Assembly (NCBI RefSeq): GCF_001636615.1
Contig: NZ_LGEK01000040.1
Location: 1 to 42,349, forward strand
DNA length: 42,349 bases
Origin: Mucilaginibacter sp. L294
GTDB lineage: Bacteria > Bacteroidota > Bacteroidia > Sphingobacteriales > Sphingobacteriaceae
Direction: 5' to 3'
Under the pieces are notes generated by a model. It ran no database searches, was not told the DNA's origin, and was given only the letters and a program-made list of their open reading frames with translations. A program made the translations under genes and the position numbers. Of the stretch, positions 17,677-26,745 are shown piece after piece. Position 1 is the stretch's first letter; every line of letters begins with the position of its first letter.

Positions 17677-18573
17677 ATGTTGCAAAAGGTAAAAACGATC
17701 AGTGAATACCACCGGGTGATGGAACTATCTCAGCCGGAGCACCCGCTTGTGAGTGTGATCAGGTTCGGTGATATCAGGCCATTGCCCGGTGATGAGCTTG
17801 TTAACCTGGTTAATGGCTTTTATTCGATCGGCCTTAAGCGAAATTTTGATGCCAAAATGAAATATGGACAGCAACAATATGATTTTGATGGCGGGATTAT
17901 GACGTTTATGGCACCCGGGCAGGTGCTGCGCATCGAAGTAGAAAAAGGAAAGGAACTGAAACATTCTGGTTGGCTATTACTCGTTCACCCCGATTTTCTG
18001 TGGAATACGCCGTTGGCTGTAAAAATAAAGCAATACGAGTACTTTAGTTACGCGGTAAACGAAGCCCTGCACCTTTCCGAAAAGGAAGAAGCCATCATAA
18101 CCAGCATGATGGAAAATATTGAGCAGGAATACCGCTCCAACATCGATGGTTTTAGTCAGGACGTCATGATCAGCCAAATTGAATCGATACTAACCTATGC
18201 CCAACGCTTTTATAACCGTCAGTTCCTTACCCGGAAGATCAGCAGTCACCAGATACTGGAACGTTTTGAAAAAGCCCTGGATACCTGCATTGGCGGCACA
18301 AATGGTATACCCACAGTTGCCCTGCTCGCAGAAAGTTTGAACATTTCTAGAGGGTACCTGGGTTCGGTACTGCGCGTATTAACCGGCCGGAATACGCAAC
18401 AACACATTCATGACAAACTGATTGAAAAAGCCAAGGAGAAATTGTCAACTACTGAATTATCCGTGAGTGAAATTGCTTATGAATTAGGTTTTGATTATCC
18501 TCAGTCCTTTAGTAAATTATTCAAAAACAAAACCAGCCTCTCCCCGCTCAATTTCCGTCGATTATATAATTAA
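17677..18573 (+). CDS. AraC family transcriptional regulator
   Basis: A 298-residue regulator. The first 190 residues form a cupin-like N-terminal sensor region. The last 100 carry the double helix-turn-helix of the AraC/XylS family: VALLAESLNISRGYLGSVLRVLTGRN, then VSEIAYELGFDYPQSFSKLFKNKTSLSPLNFRRLYN. It starts 12 bases after the NmrA-like gene and probably controls that small operon, a frequent arrangement for AraC regulators paired with oxidoreductases. No signal or membrane segment. The inducer is unknown. Confidence 0.9.
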   Translation: MLQKVKTISEYHRVMELSQPEHPLVSVIRFGDIRPLPGDELVNLVNGFYSIGLKRNFDAKMKYGQQQYDFDGGIMTFMAPGQVLRIEVEKGKELKHSGWLLLVHPDFLWNTPLAVKIKQYEYFSYAVNEALHLSEKEEAIITSMMENIEQEYRSNIDGFSQDVMISQIESILTYAQRFYNRQFLTRKISSHQILERFEKALDTCIGGTNGIPTVALLAESLNISRGYLGSVLRVLTGRNTQQHIHDKLIEKAKEKLSTTELSVSEIAYELGFDYPQSFSKLFKNKTSLSPLNFRRLYN

Positions 18574-18713
18574 GCCCATAAAATTCAAGCTGATAGCAGT
18601 GTATTAAGCGCGTTGACTACCGCATACCCGTATTCCCTGTTAAGCCCAGCCTCTTCCGATAAATGGAGCTGCACGATCTTTGAGTTGCTTTCAGTCTAAT
18701 AAAATCAAAATAC

Positions 18714-20144
18714 TTAACACACCTGGATGATCTCCATGCCCAATATCTTGGCTAATTTATCAAGCTTACTGCTGATGTGGCCGATACCAACCGCACAATG
18801 GTGCGCCGGACCGTGGCTGTTCCAGTCGTTAACAAATTGGCGTGCACCAATTGGGAATTTGTACCTGCTGTTGGTATTCCCAATCTGAAGAATAGGCCCA
18901 TTTACCGATTCGCCTTCGGCCACCAGCATCACCAATTCGCCTTTGCCGTTTTCAAGGATAGAAAGACAGGTGACAGGGCCGTTTTTAACCGCCATTTCTA
19001 CAGAAAGGCCGTGCCCTACCTTGCCATGGTAAACCTGCAACGGTTTTACTTTTGTGCGCCCTTCGGCAATGGCAATATGGCCGGGGCCATCATGGCCCAT
19101 AAGCACTACGTCGTCTTTGTAATCCATAGCATAGTATTCGGTAAAAGAGCCACCTGCGCCAAAACTATCCATTATTTTCATCGCCTGCGCGTTCTTTATC
19201 TCATACTCGCCGGCTACGGGTACACCGTCCGCAGTAAGTAAGGAGTTACCCAAGATGATAGAACTCATCGTATCCTCATTATCGGCATTGCCCGTACCCT
19301 TGTGGTAATATGCAAATGATCCAAGCTGGTGCTTCGCCACCAGTTTATCCATCGCTACAGATGTTTTGGCAGCCCGTAATAATTCACTGTCAGTGCAATC
19401 ATCCTGTATGTCAAATTTTTCGCGAAAATCTGTTATGCGTTGTCCTGCTTCGGTTGCCGTAACTTCGTTTTTTATGGTGGTGAGTTCTTCTACCTCAATA
19501 TGTTCAAAGTGCCCGCCAAAGTATTTGATCTGCAGGGTAAGGTCGGTATAGATATCCAGCATGCCCGAGTAATAATTGCCCATGCAACCCATGCGATTGT
19601 TTTGCATAATATGGGCAACATTGGCAGCCTCCACCCATTCTAATATTTCTTTATTGCTTTCTTCATCGTGCTGCAACATACCAGTTACCTGATAAAACTT
19701 AATACCGGTACGTTTAAAAACATTTGCAATTTCTGGCACCGGGCAGGCCGAGCAATATTTCAGCCAAGTACCCGTCATTTGGGTGCGGTTGTTAAGGTTG
19801 TTAAAGTTTTTGTAATCGATACGGTCTTCAGGAGATAGGTTCAATATCACAACCGGCACATTTAATTTTTGCACCACAGGTAAAACCGTCGATGATAGTG
19901 CATAGGTGCCCACGTACAGGAATACGAGATCTACATCCTCCTGCCTGAATTTTTTCCCTGTATCAAAAGCTTTATTTACTGTATCTACTATCCCGGCATT
20001 TACAATACGCACAGGCTGATCAGCAAATTTCAAACATAATATTTGCAGGTAGCCTTCCAGGCTTGTTTTCAATCCCTCAAATTGTTCCCAATAAACATCT
20101 AATCCAATTCCAAATACCCCGATAGTTAAATTACTGTTGATCAT
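18714..20144 (-). CDS. L-arabinose/L-fucose isomerase family protein
   Basis: A 476-residue cytoplasmic aldose-ketose isomerase of the arabinose/fucose isomerase superfamily. Metal ligands can be placed by motif: Glu313 (VAGEYEI), Glu336 (SFTEYY), His351 (LMGHDGPGH) and a His at 448/449 (GPAHHC). These correspond to Glu306, Glu333, His350 and His450 of Escherichia coli AraA. The sequence is divergent from true AraA, and the sugar cannot be fixed. The locus also contains a rhamnosidase and rhamnose mutarotase, so L-rhamnose, L-fucose or L-arabinose are candidates. It lies 50 bases after the GH106 gene as the last gene of the leftward operon. No kinase or aldolase is present in this window. Confidence 0.8.
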   Translation of the reverse strand: MINSNLTIGVFGIGLDVYWEQFEGLKTSLEGYLQILCLKFADQPVRIVNAGIVDTVNKAFDTGKKFRQEDVDLVFLYVGTYALSSTVLPVVQKLNVPVVILNLSPEDRIDYKNFNNLNNRTQMTGTWLKYCSACPVPEIANVFKRTGIKFYQVTGMLQHDEESNKEILEWVEAANVAHIMQNNRMGCMGNYYSGMLDIYTDLTLQIKYFGGHFEHIEVEELTTIKNEVTATEAGQRITDFREKFDIQDDCTDSELLRAAKTSVAMDKLVAKHQLGSFAYYHKGTGNADNEDTMSSIILGNSLLTADGVPVAGEYEIKNAQAMKIMDSFGAGGSFTEYYAMDYKDDVVLMGHDGPGHIAIAEGRTKVKPLQVYHGKVGHGLSVEMAVKNGPVTCLSILENGKGELVMLVAEGESVNGPILQIGNTNSRYKFPIGARQFVNDWNSHGPAHHCAVGIGHISSKLDKLAKILGMEIIQVC

Positions 20145-20194
20145 TTTATAAATGGTGTTACCTGTTTTTATTCGTTTTATATGTATACGGGGTA

Positions 20195-23179
20195 TTAATT
20201 GTTTTTTGTGATGGTAACAGGCCCTATTAAGCCTGATGGTAATAAAGGTGAATCGGCCTTATACTGGGTGGTTGATGTAAAAGTGTACCGGCCGCTGGTG
20301 CGGGGTTGTCCTTTCAATAGCCACTCGGGCCATTTATCGTTAACAATACCATCATAAGGTTTTTTTTCATCGCCTATCAGCCGGTTTGGCCACAGGTTTA
20401 TTATCTCTATTTTAAGGTCGTTATTTTTAGCCCGCACTGCTCCAGATATATCTACACGCCAGGGGGCTGTCCATATGATGCCAAGGTCTTTTCCATTTAA
20501 GGTTACGCGGGCCATGTTCTTTACATTTCCAAGATTTAAGTACAAGGACCCTGCAGGCACTTCGGCAAGGTCGAACTTTTTATGATACGCCGCTTTGCCC
20601 GAGTAGTATTTTATGCCCTCGTTTTTGTTCTTAGTCCAGTCGCTCAGTTCGTCAAACATCACACTTGCCGGTCCGCCCCACTTCGAATCGAAATTCACCT
20701 CCCAGGTGCCGTTTATTGTTTGCAATGTTTTAGCATAAATTCCGGTATTAATACCAGCCGATGTCCAGGTATTCTCTTTTGCAAATACGATGAATGCGCT
20801 TTCAAATGCATCAAGTTGTATGGCTACCGATGTACTGCCGTTAATCTTCTTAAATTTGGTTATTTCCTTTGTTTTACCAGTCACCGCGTCCCATAACTCC
20901 GGTGAACCTTTTGAAGTGCGGAATTGCGCTATGGTGTTAACCGGCTTATCGGTTTTATTGGATACAAAGTAAATGTCCCACCCCGCACTTGTACGGTGGG
21001 TGTAGCGCAAATCACCGTTTGCTGTGAAATCTTCACTAATACTTTTTGATTTAAGGATACCTGCCGTGAGGTCATAATGAGGATACAATTTATCGGGATT
21101 GTCGCTAATAGGCTTACCCCAGATCACAACCCCTTCGCCATATTTATGATGAGTGATACTGCCGGGCACAATTGCCGCTCCCCATATCGTTTTACTCAGG
21201 GCAACAATCCTTTCGTCGCAGGCGGGGTAACCCACAAGGCTTGGTGAGCGCAACGGCGGGTTGCCTACTACTGTAGCCCCTAGTTTAACCAGTTCTGCTA
21301 CTTTAGCCAACAGTTGCGGCGTCATTGATTCATATACCGGCAGCACCAATAACCTATAACTCGCCCCACCGGGGAATATAACCTGGTGATCTTTCACCGT
21401 GGCTTTCATGAGCTGCCCCGGCGCACAACCGTCAAAATTGTAACCACGCCTGTCGCCGATGGTATCACCGCCTACCATTGCCGAAGAGGGCGGTACAAAC
21501 ACCAGCGGCGAACCTTCAGGTGTTAAGTAAAGCACATCGGCCACGGTGCGGCCCTGTTGTAGTATATACTGACTGCGGGTAACATAATTATGATAGCCGT
21601 TAGCCCATGGCCACCAGGTTTGGCTACGGTCCCAATGCACACCGTATGGCCCCATGGTTGCCCCCGGCTTTAATGAATCGGCCAGAAACTGGTTTTGAAA
21701 AGTGTGATACACAAAACGGTTTATACCCGCTGCAAAAGCCCAATCGCCTTGGTTTTTCATAGATGCTGGGTGTTGTTTCCAGCCCTCGTTATCCTGCGCG
21801 GTAAAGGCCTCGGCAGGGATCAGCGATTTTCCATTTACGTGCCCTACGGAGGTTGATTCGATAACGCTGTAGCTTGAATTGAAGCCAAAACCTTTGCTCC
21901 AAAACTCAGCCATAGGTACATCTGCTATGGATCCAAGCTCAAGGTCGGCTGTTGGCGTCATGTCATACGGCTCTATAGAAAGCGACAGGTTATTGCGTTT
22001 GGCATATGTCTTTACTTGTCTGGCGTGGTTATCCAAAACAAGTTCCTGCGCGGTTTGCCTCAGGTCCCACAAAAAGCGTTCGCTCTCTTCCAGACTGCCA
22101 ACAATATTGCCGGCATAAACAGGGTAGTATTTAAGCGGGTCGTATCCTCTTCTTTTTATAAACTCTTGCCTGAACAATCCTGTCCAGTTTTGCGCGCCCA
22201 TCTCCCAGCTATCCATGTGCAGGCGCTTTAAACCACCCTTAATGTTTTTATTTGTCCGGCCTGTTTTTCCAAGCAGGTTCCCTACGTATTTATCCAAATG
22301 ATAATTCAATGCTAGGGTATCAAACTTATCGGCTTCGAGGCCTAAACCCGGCACAGGTGCCGGGCGGGTAATAGCCCCGTTATTGCGGCTTACAAAGCGC
22401 ATTATCGTCCACTTGCCGGATGGCGGCGACCAGTTCAGCGTACCATCTGCTTTCATTTTAGATGTCAGATCAATTATCTGGCTTTTTGCGACTGCATTTT
22501 CATCGGCTTTATCTTTAGCAGGCGATGGCATATACGGCCTCACTACACCCGAACTGTACGGCGCACGATAGTAAAGAGCTTTCTCTTCATAATCTTTAAT
22601 AGGTTTATCCTGCCCTGTTGCGGGGAAGGCTAAAACAGCCACATCCTGGTAATACGTTGACCATTCTTTTTTAACCTCGGGCGTTAAGCCCCCCTCGCCA
22701 AAAAACGGCTTTTTGGGTGGCGGTACCGGCAAAACAATTTTCTGATTATCGCCGGCGGTTACCGTAACCTGGCTGGATACCAAATGCTGCATTGATTGGC
22801 TTGCCTTAACCCATGGGCCTCCGCTGCCTGTCCAGCCGGGGCCGATGCCTAAAGTTATTTCGATGCCCAGGCGCCGGGCTTCCTTCTCTGCATGTACAAA
22901 AAGCGATGTCCATTTATCGCTTAAAAACTCCACCGGGCCGCTGGGTATCCCCACATTAACTTCCAGAAAAATAAGGTTACCAATACCTGCCTTTTTCATT
23001 GATTCCAGATCTTTGGTAATGGTTTCTGCCGACATATTACCATCCATAAAATACCAGTAAACACCCGGTTTATATTGATCTGCGGGATAAGCAAAATTTG
23101 TCCTTATCGTTTTTAGCTGCGCATTAGCCGCAGTAAAACAACAAAAAACAAGAAGATAAGATAGTATATATCTAAGCAT
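20195..23179 (-). CDS. GH106 alpha-L-rhamnosidase
   Basis: A 994-residue secreted enzyme with a Sec signal (residues 1-20, ending TAANA). The family-typical opening is present: PGVYWYFMDGNMSAETITKDLESMKKAGIGNLIFLEV (about 38-74), then GPGWTGSGGPWV. The catalytic core continues through HMDSWEMGAQNW, SLSIEPYD and the SLIPAEAFTAQDNEGWKQ region. The C-terminal part is a jelly-roll with LYLNLGNVKNMARVTLNGKDLG and NLWPNRLIGD. GH106 enzymes invert at alpha-L-rhamnosyl termini with calcium. The gene starts about 150 bases after rhaM and has its own TAAATTTG -7 box plus a copy of the PUL2 repeat, so it probably has an internal promoter. Confidence 0.88.
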   Translation of the reverse strand: MLRYILSYLLVFCCFTAANAQLKTIRTNFAYPADQYKPGVYWYFMDGNMSAETITKDLESMKKAGIGNLIFLEVNVGIPSGPVEFLSDKWTSLFVHAEKEARRLGIEITLGIGPGWTGSGGPWVKASQSMQHLVSSQVTVTAGDNQKIVLPVPPPKKPFFGEGGLTPEVKKEWSTYYQDVAVLAFPATGQDKPIKDYEEKALYYRAPYSSGVVRPYMPSPAKDKADENAVAKSQIIDLTSKMKADGTLNWSPPSGKWTIMRFVSRNNGAITRPAPVPGLGLEADKFDTLALNYHLDKYVGNLLGKTGRTNKNIKGGLKRLHMDSWEMGAQNWTGLFRQEFIKRRGYDPLKYYPVYAGNIVGSLEESERFLWDLRQTAQELVLDNHARQVKTYAKRNNLSLSIEPYDMTPTADLELGSIADVPMAEFWSKGFGFNSSYSVIESTSVGHVNGKSLIPAEAFTAQDNEGWKQHPASMKNQGDWAFAAGINRFVYHTFQNQFLADSLKPGATMGPYGVHWDRSQTWWPWANGYHNYVTRSQYILQQGRTVADVLYLTPEGSPLVFVPPSSAMVGGDTIGDRRGYNFDGCAPGQLMKATVKDHQVIFPGGASYRLLVLPVYESMTPQLLAKVAELVKLGATVVGNPPLRSPSLVGYPACDERIVALSKTIWGAAIVPGSITHHKYGEGVVIWGKPISDNPDKLYPHYDLTAGILKSKSISEDFTANGDLRYTHRTSAGWDIYFVSNKTDKPVNTIAQFRTSKGSPELWDAVTGKTKEITKFKKINGSTSVAIQLDAFESAFIVFAKENTWTSAGINTGIYAKTLQTINGTWEVNFDSKWGGPASVMFDELSDWTKNKNEGIKYYSGKAAYHKKFDLAEVPAGSLYLNLGNVKNMARVTLNGKDLGIIWTAPWRVDISGAVRAKNNDLKIEIINLWPNRLIGDEKKPYDGIVNDKWPEWLLKGQPRTSGRYTFTSTTQYKADSPLLPSGLIGPVTITKNN

Positions 23180-23244
23180 GGGTAGTATTTAATTGTGCGT
23201 GCGAATGGTTAAGCGGTTTTGGCATGAAAGGTATATCTTTCACT

Positions 23245-23311
23245 CAAATTTACTTTATTTATTGTAACTGGTTTTATCTGTTATGCGATATGTTTTATAC
23301 TTTTTGATATT
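23245..23311 (-). promoter_or_regulatory. Internal promoter and AraC-type site ahead of GH106
   Basis: On the minus strand, TAAATTTG at 23245-23252 is an exact -7 box. No TTTG lies at the -33 position, which suggests activator dependence. Beyond it lies the forward-strand sequence TTTTTGATATT at 23301-23311, preceded by a degenerate GATAT at 23287-23291. The distance from -7 box to the first GATAT is 35 bases, against 33 at the susC copy (30034-30100). Confidence 0.6.
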
Positions 23312-23325
23312 GATAATAATCAGAT

Positions 23326-23637
23326 TCAGGGCATTGAAAAAACATTCTCCAAATCCACCACTACGGGCGATTTATCCGGGTTTGTTTCCATCAGGTCAGC
23401 CATATGTTCCCACCATTTAATCATTACCGGATTTTCCTGTAAGTTGGCGATAATGCTCGCATCAATGTATTGCACCGCTATCAGAGTATCTGTTTCTTTA
23501 TCAAAAAAAATACTGTAGTTTTTAATGCCGCTCTGTTTAAGCAAGGTTACCAGTTCGGGCCAGATCTCTTCATGGCGTTTCCGGTATTCTGCTTCAAAAC
23601 CGTGCTTTAGCTTCATTTTAAAAACCACCTGTTTCAT
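23326..23637 (-). CDS. rhaM: L-rhamnose mutarotase
   Basis: A 103-residue small dimeric ferredoxin-like-fold enzyme that interconverts alpha and beta anomers of L-rhamnose. The N-terminal VFKMKLKHGFEAEYRKRHEEIWPEL carries His22, the catalytic His position in Escherichia coli RhaM. NPVMIKWWEHMADLM near 69-83 is also a family hallmark. Full length for the family. It lies 8 bases after the GH39-like gene in the leftward PUL2 operon. Its presence is the strongest sign that this locus handles rhamnose. Confidence 0.93.
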   Translation of the reverse strand: MKQVVFKMKLKHGFEAEYRKRHEEIWPELVTLLKQSGIKNYSIFFDKETDTLIAVQYIDASIIANLQENPVMIKWWEHMADLMETNPDKSPVVVDLENVFSMP

Positions 23638-23645
23638 ATCGTTTT

Positions 23646-25115
23646 TTAATTCACGGTTTTGATCAAGGCAACAGCAAAAGGTTTCAAATCAATGTAGCCA
23701 TCGTTAAGTGGAACATACACCGGTTGATTATCTCCTGATGTTTCATCAACGATGGCTATTTGCGCGCCTTTTAATTCAACTGGTAGCGTTACGCGTTGGG
23801 CTTTATTGCGCTTGTTAAGCAGCAATACACTTTTGCCATTGGCATCTTTAAAGCCTTGGGCTAACAGGTCATCACCTTTATTATGATCGATGCTTGTATT
23901 AACAAGTTTACTGCCGGCTTTTATCTGATCTTTTATCAGTTTCAATACCCAAAAACGTGCGTTGGGTTTATTGTTTATATAGTTAACCATGCTCACGTCA
24001 GGAAACTGTGTTGGGAAACCGACTAACTGCGATTCGCCAATAACATCGATATTATTTTTGGTCAATTCTATAAAGAAATAAGCGTAAACACTTGCCGATA
24101 GGTTCCAGTAAGGCGACGGGATTGGCTGCGTACGCATCTCTTCGCTAACAAAAGTACCCAGTTCATCAATATCTGTTTTTGTATTTGGCGACAGGCGCTT
24201 TTTGATGTTTTCTACAAACCTTACGGTATTGATAAAATTCTCGGCTTTATCAAAAACGGCGTATTCATAGTCGTCAAACTTTTGCCCGCTGTTAGCGCTT
24301 GCATAACAATGGTAAGAGATCATATCCAGCGGGATACCCGGTTTATGATTAGCAGGATTTAAAAAATATTCGAACCACTCGGGTTTTTCATAAGCAAGAC
24401 CCAGTCCTACAAACTTGGTGTCTGGTAAAACCTGTTTTAGCGCTGCAACCATAGCATCGTATATTTTGGTATAGGTTTGCGGCGACATACTATGCTCCAA
24501 GTCGGGCTCATTCAGCACTTCCCAGTAAGGGATCGCATAATGATAGCCTGATTTGTGATATTTGCCAATCTCATCTGTAAAACCGCCTTTGGTGTACCAG
24601 CTTACCAGCCTTACATAATAGTCGGTTAGTTCTTTCATGGTATTGTCCCTTAACTCGACACCACCACCGTACGACCAACTCACCAGGTTTGGATCTGCCG
24701 GATAGGCAACAGGTTTTTCTGTCTTAAACATCCATTGTGGTATGGTGCTAAAATTCATGATGATGGAATGGCCTTTGGTTGCTTCCAAAAAATCTATGGT
24801 CATGGGGTCTATCAGGCTAAAATCCCATGATGTTTTGGTTGCTGTTGGCGGTTCAAGCTCAGCTACCGCTAATTTAGGGTAAGGGAACCATGGTACGTAA
24901 CGTACAAAATCGGCATTCAACTCTTTAACCGCTTTAAACGATTCATCGTGCATGGCAGCTTTACGGCGCAACATAGGGTTGCCCACCACCTGTAATGTAG
25001 GTGTAGATACCGAGGTGGATACCTCATTGGCCCAGTTTACATTTAGCTGCGGCGTTTGCGCGTTACAAACGCCCGTCATAACCAAGGCAAGGCTTATCGT
25101 AATAAACTTCTTCAT
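23646..25115 (-). CDS. Clan GH-A glycoside hydrolase, GH39-like
   Basis: A 489-residue secreted TIM-barrel glycosidase with a Sec signal (residues 1-19, ending GVCNA). The acid/base signature YWEVLNEPDLEH places Glu203 at the end of strand 4, and TDIDELGTF places the probable nucleophile at Glu318. A C-terminal beta-sandwich (about 400-489, KSVLLLNKRNKAQRVTLPV) completes the usual GH39 / GH-A layout. GH39 members are beta-xylosidases, iduronidases or enzymes acting on arabinofuranosyl or arabinopyranosyl residues. Here side-chain trimming of an arabinogalactan-like or rhamnogalacturonan-like glycan is plausible. It lies about 100 bases after susD and 8 before rhaM. Family assignment beyond clan GH-A is not certain. 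Confidence 0.72.
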   Translation of the reverse strand: MKKFITISLALVMTGVCNAQTPQLNVNWANEVSTSVSTPTLQVVGNPMLRRKAAMHDESFKAVKELNADFVRYVPWFPYPKLAVAELEPPTATKTSWDFSLIDPMTIDFLEATKGHSIIMNFSTIPQWMFKTEKPVAYPADPNLVSWSYGGGVELRDNTMKELTDYYVRLVSWYTKGGFTDEIGKYHKSGYHYAIPYWEVLNEPDLEHSMSPQTYTKIYDAMVAALKQVLPDTKFVGLGLAYEKPEWFEYFLNPANHKPGIPLDMISYHCYASANSGQKFDDYEYAVFDKAENFINTVRFVENIKKRLSPNTKTDIDELGTFVSEEMRTQPIPSPYWNLSASVYAYFFIELTKNNIDVIGESQLVGFPTQFPDVSMVNYINNKPNARFWVLKLIKDQIKAGSKLVNTSIDHNKGDDLLAQGFKDANGKSVLLLNKRNKAQRVTLPVELKGAQIAIVDETSGDNQPVYVPLNDGYIDLKPFAVALIKTVN

Positions 25116-25217
25116 CTTTATGAGTTAATAAACAACTATCAAAATAGTGAGCGATATTTTTAGAAAGGCAGGAAGCACCGTTTTTGCTGGTAACCTCCTG
25201 CAACTTTCAACCAATTA

Positions 25218-26729
25218 TTAATACCCAGGGTTTTGTGTAAGGTTCTTATCTAAAAACCGCTGCCTGTCTGGTATAGGGTATAGTGCTTCATACCCATCAA
25301 ACTTATAATCGGTAGTAGCGAATGGCACCCCGCCCCTGTCTACCGTTGGCGATGCTTTTTCTGCCTGCCCGTGCGCGTTTAAAATGGTCGTCATTTCTGC
25401 ATTAGTGTAAGCGCGTTTCAGGTCAAACCAGCGGTCGTTCTCAAATGCCAGCTCTACGCGGCGTTCGTGGCGTATGGCTGTGCGGAAGCTTTCTTGTGTT
25501 AAGCCCGATAAGCCATCAAGGCCTGCCCTTAGCCTTACCGGGTTAATATACTGGTAGGCGTTAGCGGGGCCTGTTTGTTCATTAATAGCTTCGGCCAGCA
25601 TCAGTAGCACGTCCGAATATCTAAGCACCGGCCAGTTATCGTCTGTATGGCCCACTGTTGTGTGTGGGTGGTTATATTTGTTCACAAACGGAATGGCTAC
25701 AAATACACCATCGCCGTTTGTATAACCTTCTTTTAAGGCAACGGCCTTACGTTCATCACCCGCTTCAAATTCGGTGATGATACTTTTGGTTGGGATATTC
25801 CAGCCCTGTGGGCGGCTTGTTGGGAACCCTGTTACCGCGCCTTCAGATCCCCTTGGTGCAAAGGCATACAGAAAACTGCTCCATTCGCTAACCTTATCGC
25901 TACCCAGGTACTGCACTTCGAATAATGATTCGCTGTTATTTTTATTATTGGTAGAGAAAACATCGGCATAGTTATTCACCAGTGAATAGCCCAGTGGTAA
26001 TACCAGTCTTAACGTGCTTTCTGCTTTCGGGTAATCTTTCTGGGTTAAGTAAACCTTGCCCAATAAACCTAATGCCGATCCTTTTGAAGCCCGGCCAGCA
26101 TCTGCCTGGGTATATTCGCTTTTTGCAGGGAGATTGGCGGCTGCATCCGTCAGGTCTTTAATTACCTGGGCGTAAACTTCTGTTTCAGGGCTACGCACTG
26201 TAGCAAAAGCATCCGATGCGTTGGCAAGCGGCTCAGTAACTAATACAACCGGGCCAAAATAACGTACTAAATTAAAGTAATAGTAGGCCCTCATGAATTG
26301 AAGTTCGCCTTTGTATTGCGCTTTTTTCTTATCGCTTATCGCAGTAACCCCATCTATTTTAGATAACGCAATATTGATATTATAAAGCGCATTATAAGAT
26401 TGATTGTACAAATCGGCAATATTAACGTTAGTTGCCGTTACATTCCAAAACTCAAATGCCTCTGCACGGTCGTTTTGCCCCCTGTCTGATGGGTCAAGCT
26501 GTATGGTGGTATTGTCTGACGACATTTCTGCAATTATGTACTGGCTATTCACATGGTCCTGTATAGAGCTGTAAGCTCCGCTTACAGCTTGTTTTAATTG
26601 ATCCTCTGTTTGATAAAATTTATCAGCAGGTTTTTTCGTAGGATCAGATAAATCAAGAAATGATTTTTTACAGGCTGATGTAACCGCCAGAAAACCTAAT
26701 AAGAGTGATATTTTATATATTTTTTTCAT
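25218..26729 (-). CDS. susD: SusD/RagB family outer-membrane lipoprotein (PUL2)
   Basis: A 503-residue SusD protein. I take the ATG at 26729 as start because it gives a proper lipoprotein signal (MKKIYKISLLLGFLAVTSAC, lipobox TSAC). The frame is open further upstream to an ATG at 26804, but that version would overlap susC by 59 bases and bury the signal. After the lipobox, KSFLDLSDPTKKPADKFYQTEDQL is the standard SusD opening. FMRAYYYFNLVRYFGPVVLVTEPL and RHERRVELAFENDRWFDLKR are classic RagB/SusD motifs. The C-terminus YPIPDRQRFLDKNLTQNPGY is also typical. It starts 16 bases after susC and forms the glycan-binding lid of the importer. Confidence 0.94.
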   Translation of the reverse strand: MKKIYKISLLLGFLAVTSACKKSFLDLSDPTKKPADKFYQTEDQLKQAVSGAYSSIQDHVNSQYIIAEMSSDNTTIQLDPSDRGQNDRAEAFEFWNVTATNVNIADLYNQSYNALYNINIALSKIDGVTAISDKKKAQYKGELQFMRAYYYFNLVRYFGPVVLVTEPLANASDAFATVRSPETEVYAQVIKDLTDAAANLPAKSEYTQADAGRASKGSALGLLGKVYLTQKDYPKAESTLRLVLPLGYSLVNNYADVFSTNNKNNSESLFEVQYLGSDKVSEWSSFLYAFAPRGSEGAVTGFPTSRPQGWNIPTKSIITEFEAGDERKAVALKEGYTNGDGVFVAIPFVNKYNHPHTTVGHTDDNWPVLRYSDVLLMLAEAINEQTGPANAYQYINPVRLRAGLDGLSGLTQESFRTAIRHERRVELAFENDRWFDLKRAYTNAEMTTILNAHGQAEKASPTVDRGGVPFATTDYKFDGYEALYPIPDRQRFLDKNLTQNPGY

Positions 26730-26745
26730 CGTTAAGTTTTTTAAA

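Noticed and set aside
18777..19241. 154-residue open frame antisense to the isomerase
   Set aside because: It lies wholly inside a gene with intact metal ligands on the other strand; the composition looks like a shadow frame.
25136..25165. Fourth PUL2 repeat ahead of the GH39-like gene
   Set aside because: TTTTGATA appears once on the minus strand, but the second half and a proper -7 box are missing; too weak to list.
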